In this document: positions 36,468-45,988 of the stretch, piece after piece
How positions within the stretch are numbered: position 1 is the first letter of the stretch
Layout of the letters: every line of letters starts with the position of its first letter
DNA from: Paraburkholderia megapolitana
GTDB lineage: Bacteria; Pseudomonadota; Gammaproteobacteria; Burkholderiales; Burkholderiaceae
NCBI RefSeq assembly: GCF_007556815.1
Contig: NZ_CP041743.1
Location: forward strand, 1,798,001 to 1,862,000
Direction of reading: 5' to 3'
DNA: 64,000 nucleotides
The notes under the pieces: model-generated
Seen by the model: only the letters and a program-made list of their open reading frames with translations
The model's database searches: none
Told to the model about the DNA's origin: nothing
Made by a program: the position numbers and the translations under genes

Positions 36468-39400
36468 CCGGCCCCGAATTCGGCGTACCGCGCGATCCAC
36501 AGCCTGGTTCAACTTCGCCGCAGCGGCTCGATTTCGCCTCGAACGTGCTGATCATCACGCGCATGCCGCAGGCACCGGTGCAGCCCGCGCCGGGTCAGCC
36601 CGGTTCGCGCTCGTCGTTTGTGCCGACGCAGACCGAGATGTTCGTCGTCGTACGCGGCGACGGTAGCGTTGTCGCGTTCAACGGCCACGTCGATCTCGGT
36701 ACCGGCATCGGCACAGCGCTTGCGCAGATCGTTGCCGAAGAACTCGACGTGCCGCTGACGCGCGTATCGATCGTGCTCGGCCATACGCGCGAGGCGCCGA
36801 ACCAGGGGCCAACCATTGCGAGCGCGACGATCCAGATTTCCGCTGTGCCGCTGCGCGCCGCCGCAGCGCAGGCACGCCGTTTTCTCGTCGCTGAGGCGGC
36901 GAAGCACTTTGCACTCGACACCGAAGCGCTGGCGGTGCGCGACGGCGTCGTCTATCCGCGCGACGCGGCACCCGCACAAGGCATCGGCTATGGCGAACTG
37001 ATCGCGGGGCGCCGCATCGAATTGCCACTGGTGCTCGATACGCCGGTGAAGTCGCCTGACGACTACCGGGTCGTCGGCCGTAGTACGCCGCGTATTGACA
37101 TCCCCGCGAAAGCTACCGGCGAGCCGGTGTTCGTGCACGACGTCCGCGTGCCCGGCATGCTGCATGGCCGCGTGGTGCGGCCGCCGTATGCGGGCGTCGC
37201 GCAGGGCGACTTCATCGGTCGGTCGTTGTTGCACGTGGACGAAGCATCGATCGCCGATCTGCCTGGTATCGTGAAGGTCGTCGTGATCCGCGATTTCGTC
37301 GGGATCGTCGCCGAGCGCGAAGAGATCGCGCAACAGGCGGCGCGCCGTCTGCACGTGCGCTGGAAACCCTACGACGAACTGCCGCCGCTAGAAACGAGCG
37401 AGCAGGTCGAAGCCGCGTTGCGCGCGAATCCGTCGAAGCGGCGCGACCTCGTGATCGAAGGCGACGTCGACGCGGCGCTTGGACAGACCGATGACACGTT
37501 GCAACGCACGTATGTCTGGCCGTTCCAGATGCACGCGTCGATCGGACCGTCGTGCGCGGTTGCCGACTATCGCGAAGGTTCACTGAAGGTCTGGTCCGGT
37601 ACGCAGAACCCGCACTCGATGCGTGCCGATCTCGCGCTGCTGCTCGCACTCGACGAAGCGCAGATCGAAGTCGTCCGCATGGACGCGTCCGGTTGCTATG
37701 GCCGCAACTGCGCGGACGATGTCGTGGCCGACGCGGCATTGCTGTCGCGTGCGGTCGGCGTACCGGTGCGCGTGCAACTATCACGTGAAGACGAACATGC
37801 GTGGGAGCCCAAAGGCGCGGCGCAATTGATGGACGTGCGCGGCGCACTCGATAGCGAAGGGCAGCTTGCCGGTTACGACTTCTCGACACGCTATCCGTCC
37901 AACGATGCACCGACGCTAGCCCTGCTGCTCACAGGCACGATCTCGCCGCAACCGCAGGTGTTCGAGATGGGCGACCGGACGGCGGTGCCGCCCTACGACT
38001 ACAAGACGATGCGTATCGTCTGCGACGACACGCCGCCGATCGTGCGTGCATCGTGGCTGCGCGGTGTGTCGGCATTGCCGAATACGTTTGCACACGAATC
38101 GTTCATCGACGAACTGGCTGTGCAGGCGGGGATCGATCCGGTGGCGTTTCGCTTGCAACATCTAACCGATCCGCGCGCCATCGATCTGGTGAAAGCAGTG
38201 GCCGAGCGGGCGGACTGGGTTCCGCGGCGCGCCGCGACATCGCCCGATGAAGCACGCGAAGCAGAAGCCGCCGATCAAGGCGACATTCTGCGCGGCCGCG
38301 GCTTTGCCTATGCACGCTACGTACACAGTAAGTTTCCCGGTTTCGGCGCCGCATGGTCCGCATGGGTCGCGGACGTCGAAGTGAACCGGCGCAGCGGCGA
38401 ACTGGCGGTGACGCGTGTCGTCGTCGGCCAGGATACCGGCATGATGGTGAACCCCGGCGGCGTACGTCACCAGATTCACGGCAACGTGATCCAGGCGACG
38501 AGCCGCGCGCTGAAAGAGCGTGTGACGTTCAGCGATAACGCGGTGACGAGCCAGGAGTGGGGCGCGTATCCGATCCTCACGTTTCGCGAGGTGCCGGTCA
38601 TCGACGTCGTGATGATGCCGCGCCACGGCGAGCCACCGATGGGCGCCGGCGAATCTGCGTCGCTGCCTGGCGCGGCGGCGATTGCGAATGCACTGTTCGA
38701 TGCGACCGGCGTGCGGTTTCGCCGGCCGCCATTTACGCCCGAAGTAATTCGCGCGGCACTTGCCGATGCGCAGGCCGAAGAGGCGAGGGCGCGCAGAAAG
38801 AAGCGCTGGCGTTTCGGCTTTTTCGGTGCGCTCGCGGCAGGTGCGGTGGGCTGGCTCGGTGCGTTGTCGCTCGCACCGCAACCGATTGCACCGATCGCCA
38901 CACCGCTAGCGAGTTCGTTCGCCCCTGAGCTGATCGCGCGCGGCAAACTGCTCGCCGCTGCCGGCGACTGTGCGGTGTGTCACACCGCGCGCAACGGCGT
39001 GCCGAACGCGGGCGGCCATCCGCTCGCGACACCGTTCGGCACGGTCTACAGCACCAACATCACACCCGATTCACAGACCGGCATCGGCAACTGGTCGCTC
39101 GAAGCATTTACGCGCGCGATGCGACAAGGCATCCATCGCGACGGACGGCACCTGTACCCTGCGTTTCCCTACACGTCGTTCCAGAACGTCTCCGACGACG
39201 ACATGAAAGCGCTCTACGCGTACCTGATGGCGCAGACGCCGGTACGTTCGCGACCGCCGCAAACATCGCTCGCGTTCCCATTTAATGTGAGACCGCTGAT
39301 GGCGGTGTGGAACAGCCTGTTCCTCACGCGTACAGCCGTCGCAAGCAATCCGGCGCAGAGCGCGCAGTGGAATCGCGGGGCGTATCTCGTGAACGGGCTC

Positions 39401-40099
39401 GGGCATTGCAGCGCGTGTCACTCGCCGCGCAACGCATTCGGTGCGGAGCGCACAGGTGCGGCGTTTCTCGGTGGCGGCACCGCGGACGGCTGGCAGGCAC
39501 CGGCTTTAACCGCGTTGTCCGACGCACCGATACCGTGGACCGAAGACGAACTGTTCAGCTATCTGCGCTTTGGTCACGCACCGCTGCACGGTGTGGCCGC
39601 GGGGCCGATGGGGCCGGTAGTGAGCGAACTTGCGGAACTGCCCGACAGCGATATTCGCGCGATGGCTACGTACCTAGCGTCGTTCACACCAGTGGAAGCG
39701 AACGCGAACCCGCATGCGCTTGCGCAAGAGTACGAGCAGGCGAGCAGCCAGATATCGACGGCGACGGGCCTCGGCGCGCGGCTCTTCGACGGCGCCTGCG
39801 CGGCCTGCCACCATACCGGCAGCGGACCGCAACTGTTCGGTGCGCATCCATCGCTTGCGCTCAATACGAACCTGCACGGCGCGGTGCCCGACAATCTGAT
39901 TCGCGTGATACTCGACGGTATCGGCTCGCCGGCGCGGCCCGAACTCGGTACGATGCCGGCTTACCGCGACAGCTTCAACGATGCGCAGGTCGCCGAACTC
40001 GTGTCGTACCTGCGGCAGCAGTTCGCGGGCGGCAAGCCCGCATGGCGGAACGTCGAAGCGACAGTCGCGCGAATCCGCGCCACGCCGCACGCCGACTAA
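36464..40099 (+). CDS. nicB: Nicotinate dehydrogenase large subunit (Mo domain plus three haem c) NicB
   Basis: This 1211-residue protein hydroxylates nicotinate to 6-hydroxynicotinate. Residues 1 to about 765 form the IorB/xanthine-dehydrogenase-like molybdopterin domain, including G-H-V-D-L-G-T-G-I-G-T-A-L-A-Q-I and G-A-G-E-S-A-S-L-P-G-A. A hydrophobic helix at about 784-805 is followed by three cytochrome c motifs: C836-A-V-C-H, C982-S-A-C-H and C1112-A-A-C-H. Length and layout match P. putida NicB (about 1190 residues), where electrons leave through cytochrome c to a terminal oxidase. No FAD subunit is needed. It starts with GTG overlapping the nicA stop. Confidence 0.9.
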   Translation: MTGPEFGVPRDPQPGSTSPQRLDFASNVLIITRMPQAPVQPAPGQPGSRSSFVPTQTEMFVVVRGDGSVVAFNGHVDLGTGIGTALAQIVAEELDVPLTRVSIVLGHTREAPNQGPTIASATIQISAVPLRAAAAQARRFLVAEAAKHFALDTEALAVRDGVVYPRDAAPAQGIGYGELIAGRRIELPLVLDTPVKSPDDYRVVGRSTPRIDIPAKATGEPVFVHDVRVPGMLHGRVVRPPYAGVAQGDFIGRSLLHVDEASIADLPGIVKVVVIRDFVGIVAEREEIAQQAARRLHVRWKPYDELPPLETSEQVEAALRANPSKRRDLVIEGDVDAALGQTDDTLQRTYVWPFQMHASIGPSCAVADYREGSLKVWSGTQNPHSMRADLALLLALDEAQIEVVRMDASGCYGRNCADDVVADAALLSRAVGVPVRVQLSREDEHAWEPKGAAQLMDVRGALDSEGQLAGYDFSTRYPSNDAPTLALLLTGTISPQPQVFEMGDRTAVPPYDYKTMRIVCDDTPPIVRASWLRGVSALPNTFAHESFIDELAVQAGIDPVAFRLQHLTDPRAIDLVKAVAERADWVPRRAATSPDEAREAEAADQGDILRGRGFAYARYVHSKFPGFGAAWSAWVADVEVNRRSGELAVTRVVVGQDTGMMVNPGGVRHQIHGNVIQATSRALKERVTFSDNAVTSQEWGAYPILTFREVPVIDVVMMPRHGEPPMGAGESASLPGAAAIANALFDATGVRFRRPPFTPEVIRAALADAQAEEARARRKKRWRFGFFGALAAGAVGWLGALSLAPQPIAPIATPLASSFAPELIARGKLLAAAGDCAVCHTARNGVPNAGGHPLATPFGTVYSTNITPDSQTGIGNWSLEAFTRAMRQGIHRDGRHLYPAFPYTSFQNVSDDDMKALYAYLMAQTPVRSRPPQTSLAFPFNVRPLMAVWNSLFLTRTAVASNPAQSAQWNRGAYLVNGLGHCSACHSPRNAFGAERTGAAFLGGGTADGWQAPALTALSDAPIPWTEDELFSYLRFGHAPLHGVAAGPMGPVVSELAELPDSDIRAMATYLASFTPVEANANPHALAQEYEQASSQISTATGLGARLFDGACAACHHTGSGPQLFGAHPSLALNTNLHGAVPDNLIRVILDGIGSPARPELGTMPAYRDSFNDAQVAELVSYLRQQFAGGKPAWRNVEATVARIRATPHAD

Positions 40100-40185
40100 G
40101 CCGCACCGCACGACGACGCTTCGCACCCGGTTTCAGCAGTCCGTATTCCTGTATTCCCGCATTTCCACCAATAACGGAGAAACGC

Positions 40186-41403
40186 ATGACCACGCGCGCA
40201 GGATGGATGACCCAACTCACTCGCTGCCTTGTTCCGTTGACGCTGTCGCTGGCCGCCACGGGCGCGTTTGCACAGCAGACGATCAAGATCGGCGAGATCA
40301 ACAGCTACAAGGCGCAGCCCGCCTTTCTCGGCCCCTACAAGAATGGCTGGAACCTCGCGCTCGACCAGGTGAACGCCGCGGGCGGGGTGCTCGGCAAGCA
40401 GCTCGAAGTCGTATCGCGGGACGATAACGGCAACCCTGGCGACACGATTCGCGTCGCGCAGGAGCTGATTGCGCGCGAACAGGTGCAACTGCTGTTCGGC
40501 GGCTTCCTGTCGAACACCGGGCTCGCGTTGACCGATTTCGCGAAGCAGCGCCACATCTTCTTCCTCGCTGCCGAGCCGCTGACCGACAAGATCGTCTGGG
40601 CCGACGGCAACAAATACACGTACCGTCTACGGCCATCCACCTACATGCAGGTCGCGATGCTCGTGCCCGAAGCGGCGAAGCTGCACAAGCAGCGCTGGGC
40701 GCTCGTCTATCCGAACTATGAGTACGGGCAGTCGGCAGTGGCGACGTTCAAGAAATTGTTGAAGGCCGCGCAACCCGATGTGCAGTTCGTCACGGAACAG
40801 GCGACGCCGCTCGGCAATCTCGACGCCGGCGCAGTCACCCAGGCGCTCGCGGACGCGAAGCCCGATGCGATCTTCAACGTGCTGTTCGGCGCGGACCTCG
40901 GCAAGTTCGTTCGCGAAGGCAATACGCGCGGGCTATTCAAGGATCGCAGTGTCGTATCGCTGCTGACTGGTGAGCCCGATTACCTCGACCCGTTGGGCGC
41001 AGAAGCGCCGACTGGCTGGATCGTGACGGGCTACCCGTGGTACTCGATCGACACTCCCGCGAACAAGACTTTCGTCGATGCGTACCGTGCGAAGTATCAC
41101 GACTATCCGCGGCTTGGATCGGTGGTGGGGTACTCGGCGCTGATGTCGATTGCGGACGGCCTGAAGAAAGCCGGCTCGACCGATCCGGACAAACTGGCGG
41201 CCGCGTTCAAGGGGCTTGACGTGGATACGCCGTTCGGACCGATCGTCTACCGCGCGCAGGACAATCAGTCGACGATGGGCGCGTATGTCGGCGTGACCGG
41301 GCTGAAGGACGGCAAGGGTGTGATGACGTCGTTCAGGTATGTAGACGGTGCGAGCGTGCAACCGCCCGATGCCGATGTGAAGAAGATGCGTCCGGCGGAC
41401 TGA
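40186..41403 (+). CDS. Liv-type ABC substrate-binding protein
   Basis: This 405-residue periplasmic protein has a signal peptide of about 29 residues ending in A-F-A. Its type I binding fold resembles LivK and urea/aromatic-acid binding proteins (I-K-I-G-E-I-N-S-Y at the mature start). It closes the operon whose permease and ATPases lie at 31156-34630, separated by ena and nicAB. That arrangement ties the importer to the nicotinate pathway. Start ATG 40186 follows CGGAG. Confidence 0.9.
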   Translation: MTTRAGWMTQLTRCLVPLTLSLAATGAFAQQTIKIGEINSYKAQPAFLGPYKNGWNLALDQVNAAGGVLGKQLEVVSRDDNGNPGDTIRVAQELIAREQVQLLFGGFLSNTGLALTDFAKQRHIFFLAAEPLTDKIVWADGNKYTYRLRPSTYMQVAMLVPEAAKLHKQRWALVYPNYEYGQSAVATFKKLLKAAQPDVQFVTEQATPLGNLDAGAVTQALADAKPDAIFNVLFGADLGKFVREGNTRGLFKDRSVVSLLTGEPDYLDPLGAEAPTGWIVTGYPWYSIDTPANKTFVDAYRAKYHDYPRLGSVVGYSALMSIADGLKKAGSTDPDKLAAAFKGLDVDTPFGPIVYRAQDNQSTMGAYVGVTGLKDGKGVMTSFRYVDGASVQPPDADVKKMRPAD

Positions 41404-41467
41404 GCGCGTCTGGAGCAGGTAGGGCCGCTTCGCTGATTTCGTTTGCGAGGCGGCCCGTTATACGACG

Positions 41468-42796
41468 TTACTGCACAGTCGCAAGCACGTTGCGCACGGT
41501 GCCGAAGATGTGCGCGATCTGCTCTTCGCTGACGATCAGCGGTGGCGAGAACGCGAGGATGTCGCCGGTAAAGCGCACCAGCACGCCTGCTTCGAAACAC
41601 TTGACGAACGCTTCGTACGCACGCGCGCCCGGTGCGCCGTCGCGCGGTTCGAGTTCGATACCCGCGACCAGGCCGAGATTGCGAACGTCCTTCACATGCT
41701 TCGCATCGCGCAGTGCGTGTGCCGCAGCTTCGAACGTCGGAGCAAGCGACGCGGCGCGGCCGAACAGATCGTCACGACGATACAGATCGAGCGTAGCGAC
41801 CGCGGCGGCGGCAGCGGCCGGATGTGCCGAATACGTATAGCCGTGAAACAGCTCGATTGCGCCAGGCGCGCCGCCGTTCACGACGGTGTCGTGAATCGTG
41901 CGACTCGCGGCGACCGCGCCCATCGGAATGGCGGCGTTGTTGATCGCCTTGGCCATCGTCAAAAGGTCCGGCGTGACGCCGAAATATTCGCTTGCCGTTG
42001 CCTTGCCGAGGCGGCCGAAACCGGTGATCACTTCATCGAAGATCAACAGGATGCCGTGCTTCGTGCAGATGTCGCGCAGCTTTTGCAGGTAGCCCTGCGG
42101 CGGCACCAGCACACCGGTCGAACCGGCAACCGGCTCGACGATGACAGCAGCGATCGTCGATGCGTCGTGCAGCGTGACAATGCGTTCGAGTTCGTCGGCA
42201 AGATGCGCGCCCCATGCCGGCTGCCCCTTCGAAAACGCGTTGTGCTCGAGGTTGTGTGTGTGCGGCAGATGATCGACGGCGGGGAGCAACGCGCCCGAAT
42301 AGGTCTTGCGATTCGGCGCAATCCCGCCGACCGAAATACCGCCGAACCCCACCCCGTGATAACCGCGTTCACGACCGATCAGCCGTGTGCGCTGACCTTC
42401 GCCGCGTGCACGGTGATAGGCGAGGGCGATCTTCAGCGCGGTATCGACCGACTCCGAACCCGAGTTCGTGAAGAAAATCCGGTCGAGTCCGGCCGGCATC
42501 AGTTCCGCGACTTTCGATGCCGCTTCGAACGCAAGCGGATGACCCATCTGGAAGGTCGGCGCGAAGTCGAGTGTGTTGAGCTGCTGCGTGATCGCCGCAA
42601 CGATCTCGTCGCGGCCGTGGCCCGCGTTGACGCACCACAGTCCCGCGCAGCCGTCGAGCACCTCGCGTCCATCGGTCGTGCGGTAGTACATGCCTTTCGC
42701 CGATTCCAGCAGGCGCGGTGCAGCCTTGAACTGGCGGTTGGCGGTAAACGGCATCCAGAAAGACGACAGATCGTCGATGACGGGGCGCGAAGTCAC
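41468..42796 (-). CDS. Class III aminotransferase (omega-amino acid:pyruvate type)
   Basis: This 442-residue PLP enzyme has F-F-T-N-S-G-S-E-S-V-D-T-A, the PLP-stacking G-Y-H-G-V region, the Asp in I-F-D-E-V-I-T-G-F-G-R-L-G and the Schiff-base Lys in M-A-K-A-I-N-N. The N-terminal W-M-P-F-T-A-N-R-Q-F is typical of beta-alanine/omega-amino acid:pyruvate transaminases. It is divergent from a MocR regulator and convergent with the nicotinate operon. It could handle an aldehyde acid from that pathway, but it may equally be an independent omega-amino acid unit. Confidence 0.88.
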   Translation of the reverse strand: MTSRPVIDDLSSFWMPFTANRQFKAAPRLLESAKGMYYRTTDGREVLDGCAGLWCVNAGHGRDEIVAAITQQLNTLDFAPTFQMGHPLAFEAASKVAELMPAGLDRIFFTNSGSESVDTALKIALAYHRARGEGQRTRLIGRERGYHGVGFGGISVGGIAPNRKTYSGALLPAVDHLPHTHNLEHNAFSKGQPAWGAHLADELERIVTLHDASTIAAVIVEPVAGSTGVLVPPQGYLQKLRDICTKHGILLIFDEVITGFGRLGKATASEYFGVTPDLLTMAKAINNAAIPMGAVAASRTIHDTVVNGGAPGAIELFHGYTYSAHPAAAAAAVATLDLYRRDDLFGRAASLAPTFEAAAHALRDAKHVKDVRNLGLVAGIELEPRDGAPGARAYEAFVKCFEAGVLVRFTGDILAFSPPLIVSEEQIAHIFGTVRNVLATVQ

Positions 42797-42905
42797 GGGT
42801 TATCTCCTCGAAGTGGTTTCCGCGGCGATTTCCATCAATAGACGGAAGTCCCCGCGGGACGGGCGTTGCGCAACTGTAGCGCCCGCGGTTAAATGGCGGA
42901 CATAA

Positions 42906-42956
42906 ACAGTTGACTCATTGTGCTGCCAGCTGTGCTGGTAGATTGGGGTCAACTGT
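42906..42956. promoter_or_regulatory. Long-range inverted repeat between aminotransferase and MocR genes
   Basis: Perfect 9-bp arms ACAGTTGAC (42906-42914) and GTCAACTGT (42948-42956) are separated by 33 bases in the 184-base divergent gap. Both arms contain TTGAC, which may also serve as -35 elements on opposite strands. They are candidate MocR-family binding sites. The centre has CTGCCAGCTGTGCTG, a further partial repeat. Confidence 0.45.
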
Positions 42957-42980
42957 ATTGTTCAATCGACACCTCCCGCC

Positions 42981-44390
42981 ATGATCGAACTCGAGCTGGA
43001 CCGCGACCGCCGCACGGCGCCGACCCTTGTGGAACAGCTGGTGCAAGGCTTTGCGCGGGCGATCGATGGGCATTCGCTGCGCGCCGGCGCGTTGCTGCCA
43101 TCGGTGCGGCAACTGGCCCAGACGCATCAGTTGAGCACCTTCACGGTCACTGAAGCCTATAACCGTCTTGTTTCGATGGGGCTCGTAGTCGCGCGTCGCG
43201 GTTCCGGCTACCGGGTCGCGCCCCGCGAGACCTCGCGGGCGAGCGCCGGGCAATGGCAGAACTGGCAACCACCTAGCCTGACCGCGACCTGGCTGCTGTC
43301 CGATGTGTTCGCGGACCAGTCGGTGCCGATCAAGGCGGGTGGCGGCTGGCTACCGAACGAATGGATCAACGAAACGGGACTGCAGCACACGCTGCGTGCG
43401 TTGAGCCGGGTGCCGGCGGCGCGGCTTGGCGACTATGGGCATCCCTATGGCTTCGCGCCGTTGCGCGAGCGGATCGTCGAGCAACTGGACCGGCGCGGAC
43501 TACCCGTCGATGTATCGAACGTGTTGCTCACGCAAGGCGCGACCCAGGCGCTCGATCTGATCGTGCGCACATTGCTGCGTGCCGGCGATGCGGTGATCGT
43601 CGAAGATCCCGGCTACTGCAACCTGCTGCAGATTCTCAAACTCGCCGGACTGGTCGTGCATGGCGTGCCGCGCACGCCGACTGGCATCGATACCGATGTG
43701 CTCGAAGCGCTCGTCGCCGCACACCAGCCGAAGGCGATCTTCGTCAACACGACGCTGCAGAATCCGACCGGTGCGAGTTTCAATATGGCGGCTGCGTTCC
43801 GTCTGTTGCAGATTGCCGAACGACATCGCATGTGGGTGATCGAGGATGATGTGAGCCGTGAACTCGCGCCGCCTGGGGCGCCGATGTTTGCGGCGCTCGA
43901 GGGTTTGCAGCGCGTGTTGTATGTCGGTGGGTTTTCGAAGACGGTGACACCGGCCTTGCGCTGCGGCTACGTGGTCGCCGAGCGCGACGTGCTGCGCGAA
44001 CTCGCGCGTACGAAGATGGCGGTTGGGTTGACGTCGTCGGAGGCGATCGAGCGGATGGTCGACAAGGTGCTCGTGGAGGGACGCTATGCGCGTCACGTCG
44101 AAGCGGTGAACGAGCGTCTGAAGGCTGCGCATCTGACCGTCGAGGCACGTCTCGATGCGCTCGGGCTCGAAGTGTTTCACCGGCCGCGCGCGGGCTTGTT
44201 TCTGTGGGTGAGGTTACCGGTCGAAGCCGAGCACGCGGCCGACATTGCGACCGCTGCGCTCGCGGACGGCATCTGGCTGGCACCGGGTTCGTACTTCCGT
44301 CCCGACGATGCGCAGAGTGCGTGGTTTCGTTTCAACGCGCCGTATTCGACCGATGACGCGCTGTGGCGATTCATCGAGCGGATTCGTTGA
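42981..44390 (+). CDS. MocR/GabR-like regulator (GntR HTH fused to aminotransferase fold)
   Basis: This 469-residue regulator has an N-terminal GntR winged helix (L-P-S-V-R-Q-L-A-Q-T-H-Q-L-S-T-F-T-V) and a C-terminal fold type I aminotransferase-like domain. The PLP lysine is in G-G-F-S-K-T-V-T-P-A-L-R. Such proteins sense PLP or amino substrates and often control a neighbouring aminotransferase, here the divergent class III enzyme. It converges on the LysE exporter gene with a 30-base gap. Confidence 0.92.
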   Translation: MIELELDRDRRTAPTLVEQLVQGFARAIDGHSLRAGALLPSVRQLAQTHQLSTFTVTEAYNRLVSMGLVVARRGSGYRVAPRETSRASAGQWQNWQPPSLTATWLLSDVFADQSVPIKAGGGWLPNEWINETGLQHTLRALSRVPAARLGDYGHPYGFAPLRERIVEQLDRRGLPVDVSNVLLTQGATQALDLIVRTLLRAGDAVIVEDPGYCNLLQILKLAGLVVHGVPRTPTGIDTDVLEALVAAHQPKAIFVNTTLQNPTGASFNMAAAFRLLQIAERHRMWVIEDDVSRELAPPGAPMFAALEGLQRVLYVGGFSKTVTPALRCGYVVAERDVLRELARTKMAVGLTSSEAIERMVDKVLVEGRYARHVEAVNERLKAAHLTVEARLDALGLEVFHRPRAGLFLWVRLPVEAEHAADIATAALADGIWLAPGSYFRPDDAQSAWFRFNAPYSTDDALWRFIERIR

Positions 44391-44420
44391 GGGCTTTCTT
44401 AGCGTTGCTTGCGTGTTTTC

Positions 44421-45038
44421 TCAGGCCATCATCTTCAGTGCGACCGGATACAGCGACAGCACGAGTAGCACGGCCATCCCGACGTTGAACACGCGCAACC
44501 ACACCGGGTTTGCTAGCAGATTCCGCAGCGCCATGCCGAACGCAGCCCACAGGCAGATGCACGGCAGACCGACCACATAGAACAGCACGGCCATCAGCGT
44601 GGCATTGAGGCCGAAGTCCGCGCTCAGATGAACGGTCGTGGCCGCGGTCAGCACCATCATCCATGCCTTCGGATTGATCCACTGGAACGCGATCGCTTCA
44701 TAAAAACGCATCGGTCTGCGTTCGCCTTTGCGTACCTGCACCTGGCCCGAAGTGCCGATCTTCCACGCGAGGTACAGCAGATACACGACGCTCGCGGTTT
44801 CCAGCACCGTGTACAGCAACGGCCAGCGACGGAATGCTTCGCCGAGCCCGAATCCAACCGCGAGCATCAGCAGGACGACGCCTGCACTAATGCCGAGGAT
44901 GTGCGGCAGCGTGCGGCGAAAACCGAAGTTCACGCCCGACGCGAGCAGCATCGTGTTGTTCGGACCGGGCGTGATCGTCGTGACGAGCGCGAACAGGATG
45001 CCGGCGGGCAGGGCGCTGAGGGTATCGATGGACAGCAT
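44421..45038 (-). CDS. LysE/RhtB-family amino acid exporter
   Basis: This 205-residue inner-membrane protein has six predicted helices. The family signature T-P-G-P-N-N-T-M-L-L-A-S-G is at about residues 23-35, and F-Q-W-I-N-P-K-A-W-M lies near 120. The start is the ATG at 45038 with GGAG upstream; a longer frame to 45512 has no support. A palindrome at 45082-45098 upstream may be its operator. Confidence 0.92.
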   Translation of the reverse strand: MLSIDTLSALPAGILFALVTTITPGPNNTMLLASGVNFGFRRTLPHILGISAGVVLLMLAVGFGLGEAFRRWPLLYTVLETASVVYLLYLAWKIGTSGQVQVRKGERRPMRFYEAIAFQWINPKAWMMVLTAATTVHLSADFGLNATLMAVLFYVVGLPCICLWAAFGMALRNLLANPVWLRVFNVGMAVLLVLSLYPVALKMMA

Positions 45039-45386
45039 GGGAGGCTCCAGGAGAGTCGTTGCATGCAGTCTAGCGAATGTGACCGGTACGGTACCGGTAC
45101 AGAATGATGGATGGTTTCCGGTACGGATGGGGCAAGGGAAAGTGCGCGCAGCCCCTGTATGTGTGGGCCATCGTTCCTGAGGGCGAACAAGGTTCGTGAT
45201 AGTGCTTTGCACGCGTAAACGCTTACCCTGTCCGATTCCGTACCGACTTCGACCCCCAGCGCGTGCACCGTCGTATCGTCGCCGTGGCCGCAAAGTCAAC
45301 GATTCTCGACTGGTTGCGCGACACACCAAACCGTTCAGGGTGAACAGCCGGGGCGGACTCTTCGTCCCAATCAAGGACACAACCCC
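45039..45386. promoter_or_regulatory. Divergent intergenic region with CCGTACCG motif copies
   Basis: These 348 bases separate the LysE gene from the stress island. They hold a 17-bp palindrome with arms ACCGGTAC and GTACCGGT (45082-45098), another CCGGTACGG at 45118-45126, and CCGTACCGAC at 45238-45247. The same 9- to 10-base motif recurs in three further intergenic gaps of the island. No gene is seen here. Confidence 0.5.
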
Positions 45387-45938
45387 ATGACTTCCCATGA
45401 CATCGTCATTGCCGTCTTCGACGATCATCGCGAAGCCGACGTCGCCGTGCGCAAGCTCATCGACGGACGCTTCCAGATGAAAAACTTCAGCGTGATTGGC
45501 AAGGGCTACCACACGGAAGAAAAGATCGTCGGCTTCTACACGATCGGTGACCGTATGAGGGTCTGGGGCCGGTACGGTGCTTTCTGGGGTGGCCTGTGGG
45601 GCCTGTTGATCGGCGGCGTCTTTCTGACGGTTCCGGTGCTCGGTTCAGTCGTGGTGCTCGGTCATCTGGCCGCGATGGTCGTCTCGGCGATCGAGGGAGC
45701 GGTGGTGGTCGGTAGTCTCAGCGCGCTTGGGGCGGCGCTCGTCAACGCTGGGCTGCCGAAAGAACACGTCGTCCACTACGAGGCGGCGATCAAGGCGGAC
45801 GGATTTCTGGTGATCGGGCACGGCTCGACGGGGGAGATGACGCGCGCAAAGTCCATCCTCGCTTCCCACAACCCGTCGCGCCTCGACTTGCACACCGGCG
45901 TGACACCCGTCGATCAACCTGCAGCCACGGCGATCTGA
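45387..45938 (+). CDS. YflT/DUF1269-type stress membrane protein
   Basis: This 183-residue protein has an N-terminal ferredoxin-like domain resembling general stress protein 17M (I-V-I-A-V-F-D-D-H-R-E-A-D-V-A-V). A glycine-rich hydrophobic region (about 62-118) with two helices follows, then a C-terminal segment A-D-G-F-L-V-I-G-H-G. The precise role is not known; relatives are induced by stress. It is the first gene of the low-oxygen/stress island and lies 50 bases before the NRAMP-like gene, probably in one operon. Confidence 0.8.
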   Translation: MTSHDIVIAVFDDHREADVAVRKLIDGRFQMKNFSVIGKGYHTEEKIVGFYTIGDRMRVWGRYGAFWGGLWGLLIGGVFLTVPVLGSVVVLGHLAAMVVSAIEGAVVVGSLSALGAALVNAGLPKEHVVHYEAAIKADGFLVIGHGSTGEMTRAKSILASHNPSRLDLHTGVTPVDQPAATAI

Positions 45939-45988
45939 TACGCACCGACGAGACAGCCCCGGCGCGTTCGACAGGCGCCAGGCACACG

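Noticed and set aside
36509..38881. Long minus-strand frames opposite nicB
   Set aside because: They are GC-driven shadow frames rich in Arg, His and Ala; nicB has full-length family matches.
45361..45374. Half FNR site TTCGTCCCAATCAA before the YflT-like gene
   Set aside because: Only one good half-site and it lies just ahead of the start codon.
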